Positions 51,827-54,935 of a stretch of 54,935 nt of DNA are shown here, piece after piece. The first letter of the stretch is position 1; each line of letters opens with the position of its first letter. A program made the translations under genes and the position numbers. The notes beneath the pieces are model-generated. The model had not been told where the DNA came from. It saw only the letters and a program-made list of their open reading frames with translations, and made no database searches. Origin of the DNA: JBFELO01 sp041552055. Lineage in GTDB: Bacteria; Acidobacteriota; Thermoanaerobaculia; Thermoanaerobaculales; Sulfomarinibacteraceae. The DNA lies in assembly GCA_041552055.1 (NCBI GenBank), contig JBFELO010000013.1, positions 1 to 54,935 of the forward strand, given 5' to 3'.

Positions 51827-53362
51827 ATGCGACGATCCGCAGGGGTGCTGCTGCATCCGACCAGTCTGCCGTCCCGCTACGGCATCGGGGACCTGGGCCC
51901 GGAGGCGTACAACTACGTGGAGTGGCTCGCCGACGCCGACGTGTCCTGGTGGCAGGTGCTCCCGCTCCACCCACCCGGTCCCGGGCACTCTCCCTACTCG
52001 GCGATCTCGACGTTCGCCGGCAACGAGTGGCTGATCAGCCCGGAGATGCTCGTGGCGGAGGCCCTGGTCGAAATGGAGGAGCTGGAGGATGCGCCGTCGT
52101 TCCCCGCGGAACGCGTCGCGTTCGAGGAGCTCATCCCGTGGAAGAAGCGGGTCCTGCGCGCCGCGTTCGAGCGGTTTCGCAAGATGAAACCGCCCGAACT
52201 CGTGAGCGGGTTGGCGGCGTTTCGCGCCGAGCACCGGGAGTGGCTTGAAGATTTCGCGCTCTTCCTCGCCCTCAAACGCGCCCACGGGGGGGAGCCGTGG
52301 TTCCGGTGGCCGCGGCCCCTGGCCCACCGAGACAAGGGTGCGCTTGACAGCTGGGCGCGAGACCACCGGGACGAGATCGAGCTGGCCGTGTTCTGCCAGT
52401 TCCTGTTCTTCCGACATTGGCGAGCGGTGTGGCAGGCGGCCCACGAGGCCGGGATTCACATCTTCGGTGACGTGCCGATCTTCGTCGCCTACGACTCGGC
52501 GGACGTGTGGTCCCATCCCGAGCTGTTCCTGCTCGACCAGGATCGCAGACCCACCGTGGTCTCCGGAGTGCCGCCGGATTACTTCTCGGACACCGGTCAG
52601 CTGTGGGGGAACCCGCTCTTCGACTGGGACCGGATGGCGGCTGACGGGTACGATTGGTGGATTCGGCGGCTGAAGCACGCCCTCGACCTGGCGGACATGG
52701 TTCGGCTGGACCACTTCCGGGGCTTTCAGGCCTACTGGGAGGTCCCGGCAGGAGACGAGGTCGCGACCAACGGCAGTTGGGTTGCGGGCCCCGGCCGGAG
52801 ATTCTTCGATGCCGTGCGCGAAGCCCTCGACGGGCTGCCGTTCGTGGCAGAGGATCTCGGCGAGATCACCCCCGACGTGCTCGACCTCCGCGACGAGCTG
52901 GGCTTGCCGGGGATGGTGATTCTCCAGTTCGGATTCCCGCCCCAGCCGAGATCCACCTTCATTCCCTACAGCCATCACCGGAACCTCGTGGTCTACACCG
53001 GCACCCATGACAACAACACCGCCGCCGGCTGGTACCACGACGACGCGAGCGAGCTGGAGCGTGATCTGGTGCGGCGATACGCCGCGACCGACGGCAGCGA
53101 GATCCACTGGGATCTGGTGCGCCTCGCCATGGCTTCGGTGGCGGACCTGGCGATCGTGCCGCACCAGGACCTCGCGGGCCTCGGGTCGGAGTGCCGCATG
53201 AACCTCCCCGCCAAGGCGGGGGGCAACTGGGAGTTCCGGATTCTGCCGTGGACCTTGAAGGAGGACATCCAGCGGCGGCTCAAGGAGTTGATCTGGGTGT
53301 ACGGTCGCTCACCGCTGCAGCCGAGCGCGGACGGGGAGTACGACGATCCCGACCGCCGGTGA
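51827..53362 (+). CDS. malQ: 4-alpha-glucanotransferase
   Basis: 511 residues, GH77 size. Begins RRSAGVLLHPTSLPSRYGIG, with GDLGPEAYNYVEWLADADVS, SPYSAISTFAGNEWLI, the nucleophile Asp in MVRLDHFRGFQAYWEVP, the acid/base Glu in LPFVAEDLGEITPDV, and YTGTHDNNTAAGWY. It moves glucan segments between maltodextrins, giving substrates for the phosphorylase. GAGGAG lies 7 nt before the ATG, inside a five-codon upstream ORF (51805-51822). Confidence 0.97.
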   Translation: MRRSAGVLLHPTSLPSRYGIGDLGPEAYNYVEWLADADVSWWQVLPLHPPGPGHSPYSAISTFAGNEWLISPEMLVAEALVEMEELEDAPSFPAERVAFEELIPWKKRVLRAAFERFRKMKPPELVSGLAAFRAEHREWLEDFALFLALKRAHGGEPWFRWPRPLAHRDKGALDSWARDHRDEIELAVFCQFLFFRHWRAVWQAAHEAGIHIFGDVPIFVAYDSADVWSHPELFLLDQDRRPTVVSGVPPDYFSDTGQLWGNPLFDWDRMAADGYDWWIRRLKHALDLADMVRLDHFRGFQAYWEVPAGDEVATNGSWVAGPGRRFFDAVREALDGLPFVAEDLGEITPDVLDLRDELGLPGMVILQFGFPPQPRSTFIPYSHHRNLVVYTGTHDNNTAAGWYHDDASELERDLVRRYAATDGSEIHWDLVRLAMASVADLAIVPHQDLAGLGSECRMNLPAKAGGNWEFRILPWTLKEDIQRRLKELIWVYGRSPLQPSADGEYDDPDRR

Positions 53363-53407
53363 AGCGTCGCTGCAATACCACTGGCCGACCGCGGGTTTCG
53401 CCTGTCG

Positions 53408-54553
53408 ATGAGTGCCACCCTGCGATTCGTCGTGTTTCTCACCATCGTCCTCGGCGTCTGGCTCGTTCAGCACCTGTACGTCGGCTGGCGCCTGTGGTCG
53501 CTGCCCGTGTTCGCCAACGGCACAGCGCGGCGGGGGCTGCTCGCGTTCCTGATGGTTGCATTCCTGACCTACCCGTCGGGGCGGATCCTCTACGGCATCG
53601 GTTGGCACGGCGTCGGCAGGACGCTCGAATACCTGGGCGCGGTGTGGATGGGGACTCTGTTGTTGTTCTGCGTCTCGCTGTTCGTTGTCGACGTTGTGAC
53701 CCTAGGCGGCCTCGCTTTGCGACAGTGGGTGGTCGGGGCCCGCACCGGTGCGGTCGCCGTCGCGCTGATCGCGGCCGCGGTGGCGTGGGTCGGCGGCCTC
53801 AAGGCGCCACGCGCCGTCGAGCTCGAGGCTGCCGTCCCGGGTCTGCCCGCCGCCGCCGACGGAGCCACCATCGCCCACATATCGGACGTCCACCTGGGCA
53901 CCATCCTCGGACGTCGAAGGCTCGCCATGATCATCGACCGGGTCGACACGCTCAAGCCGGACGTGGTGGCGATCACGGGCGATCTGGTGGACGGCGATGC
54001 GGGGGTGGTGGAGGAGCTGCTACCTCAGCTTCGCACTCTGACGGCGCCGCACGGGGTTTACGCCGTGCTCGGCAACCACGAGTACTACGCCGGTCGGGCG
54101 AGGTCACGGCGATTGTTGACGGACGCCGGCTTCACCGTGCTCGACAACGCTGCGGTGGAGGTGATCCCCGGGCTGTGGGTCGCCGGTGTTCCGGATGCCC
54201 GGGGTGGGGAGCAGACCGGCGGCTCCGAGACCGATCTCGACCTGGCGTTGGCGGAGGTCGGCGGCAGTGCCGTCGTGCTGCTGCAGCACTCGCCGGAGGA
54301 CGAGCGGCGGATCGCCGACGCCGGTGTCGGTCTGATGCTCGACGGCCATACCCACGGCGGCCAGATCTGGCCGTTCAGCATCCCGGTGAGGTGGGTGTAC
54401 CCGCACATCGCCGGCACCTACAGGGTGGGGGAGATGACCCAGGTGGTGAGCCGAGGCGCCGGCCAGTGGGGCCCGCCCATGCGGCTGTTCGCCCCGGCAG
54501 AGATCATCCACATCACGCTGCGCTCGCCAGAGAGCACGCGCGAAACCCGCTGA
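53408..54553 (+). CDS. membrane-anchored metallophosphoesterase
   Basis: 381 residues. Four hydrophobic helices fill residues 1-135 (FVVFLTIVLGVWLVQHLYV and others). The calcineurin-like domain then has all its motifs: ISDVHLG, ITGDLVDG, LGNHEYYAG, and GHTHGGQIWPF. This layout matches the YkuE/YaeI group of membrane-bound phosphoesterases, some of which act on lipid substrates such as UDP-diacylglucosamine. The orientation after malQ (45 bp) suggests possible co-transcription. Substrate unknown. Confidence 0.92.
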   Translation: MSATLRFVVFLTIVLGVWLVQHLYVGWRLWSLPVFANGTARRGLLAFLMVAFLTYPSGRILYGIGWHGVGRTLEYLGAVWMGTLLLFCVSLFVVDVVTLGGLALRQWVVGARTGAVAVALIAAAVAWVGGLKAPRAVELEAAVPGLPAAADGATIAHISDVHLGTILGRRRLAMIIDRVDTLKPDVVAITGDLVDGDAGVVEELLPQLRTLTAPHGVYAVLGNHEYYAGRARSRRLLTDAGFTVLDNAAVEVIPGLWVAGVPDARGGEQTGGSETDLDLALAEVGGSAVVLLQHSPEDERRIADAGVGLMLDGHTHGGQIWPFSIPVRWVYPHIAGTYRVGEMTQVVSRGAGQWGPPMRLFAPAEIIHITLRSPESTRETR

Positions 54554-54935
54554 GCTCGGCCCACTGGAGGTTTCGTGGGGCGACCCATCCGAGGGTCTAT
54601 CTTCGGGGTCCCCGAACGCGGGGCGTGGCCGCGCTCCCCGGTGTCGGAGCGGTCGGAGTCGGGACGCATGCGGCGGCAGCGCCGTCGGGGCCGCACGGGC
54701 TCGGAGAGCGACAAGGCTGGAGGAACGAGGGGATGAGATCGATACGACTCGGTGGTTTCGACGTGGTGTTCCCTCATCGCGCTGCCCGAGGTTGCCACCC
54801 CCGACGATGTTTGCGACCAAGCGTGCGACCAGGGCGCGACGGTCGAGCCGCAAAATCGTCGGAAGTGGCACGCCCGTAGATAGCGCCCCTCGCGTCCCTC
54901 GCGACGAAGCCCTCGCGACCTCTCGGCCGCCGACC
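54554..54935. other. window end, no confident gene
   Basis: A GC-rich hairpin (GGGGTCCCCGAACGCGGGG-like) lies near 54605. A 48-codon frame from an ATG at 54733 has a strong GGAGGAACGAGGGG ribosome site but an arginine-rich, unconserved end. A second frame from the ATG at 54807 stays open to the window edge (43 codons, MFATKRATRARRSSRKIVGS) and could be the start of a gene. Neither can be judged without more sequence. Confidence 0.4.

Noticed and set aside
54104..54871. 255-codon minus-strand frame at the window end
   Set aside because: Half of it is antisense to the metallophosphoesterase and the rest shows no family features.

Overview
The window is a high-GC stretch (roughly two thirds G+C by eye) of ordinary bacterial chromosome with dense, often overlapping genes. 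I see no rRNA, tRNA, CRISPR array, insertion sequence or prophage. Two VWFA-domain secreted proteins flanking a TPR protein, a DUF6982-like protein, a DUF4388 protein, a giant Ser/Thr kinase with WD40 propellers, and an ECF sigma/TPR-CHAT operon together suggest an Acidobacteriota-type organism. That assignment is inference from gene content; no marker gene was compared.

Layout. 1-3704 (minus): an operon of ECF sigma factor, soluble zinc-finger anti-sigma-like protein and TPR-CHAT caspase-like protease, the last cut by the window edge. 4134-6591: a UbiA-family prenyltransferase and protoporphyrinogen oxidase. 6785-11851 (minus): a peptide/nickel-type ABC importer (lipoprotein, two permeases, no ATPases) followed by an NtrC-type regulator. 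12274-16142 (plus): purH, a DUF6982-like protein, a LolA-like protein and a polyprenyl diphosphate synthase. 16143-16960: an AT-rich island with a small TPR gene. 16961-20500: dnaE. 20497-26602 (minus): a VWA-TPR-VWA operon with 4-nt overlaps, divergent from a 1770-residue kinase (26940-32252). 32409-38950: housekeeping enzymes (FAH hydrolase, two SDRs, RidA, a two-domain RNase H, cyclophilin, amidotransferase, TraB/GumN). 39020-44864: HDAC-like protein, PBP4, a 35-codon small gene, a conserved hypothetical, TerC, pyrD. 44972-48887: DUF4388 protein, Na+/solute symporter, glycosyltransferase. 49245-54553: divergent glycogen phosphorylase and 4-alpha-glucanotransferase (storage glucan turnover), then a membrane metallophosphoesterase.

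The most interesting observations are these. (1) The sigma / anti-sigma / TPR-CHAT operon resembles the protease-controlled sigma module of type III-E CRISPR (Csx29-Csx30-CASP-sigma) but has no CRISPR parts beside it. (2) Seven start codons are preceded at exactly six nucleotides by a TANNNT hexamer, the signature of leaderless transcription; one of them opens a 20-codon leader ORF joined to an ABC permease by an ATGA overlap. (3) Two long hairpin elements lie in convergent intergenic regions; their stem sequences differ but their base pairing and a GC-rich 3' module are kept. (4) Word-like degenerate repeats recur in several spacers. The ABC importer, DUF4388 protein, VWA operon and kinase have no function that can be named from sequence alone.
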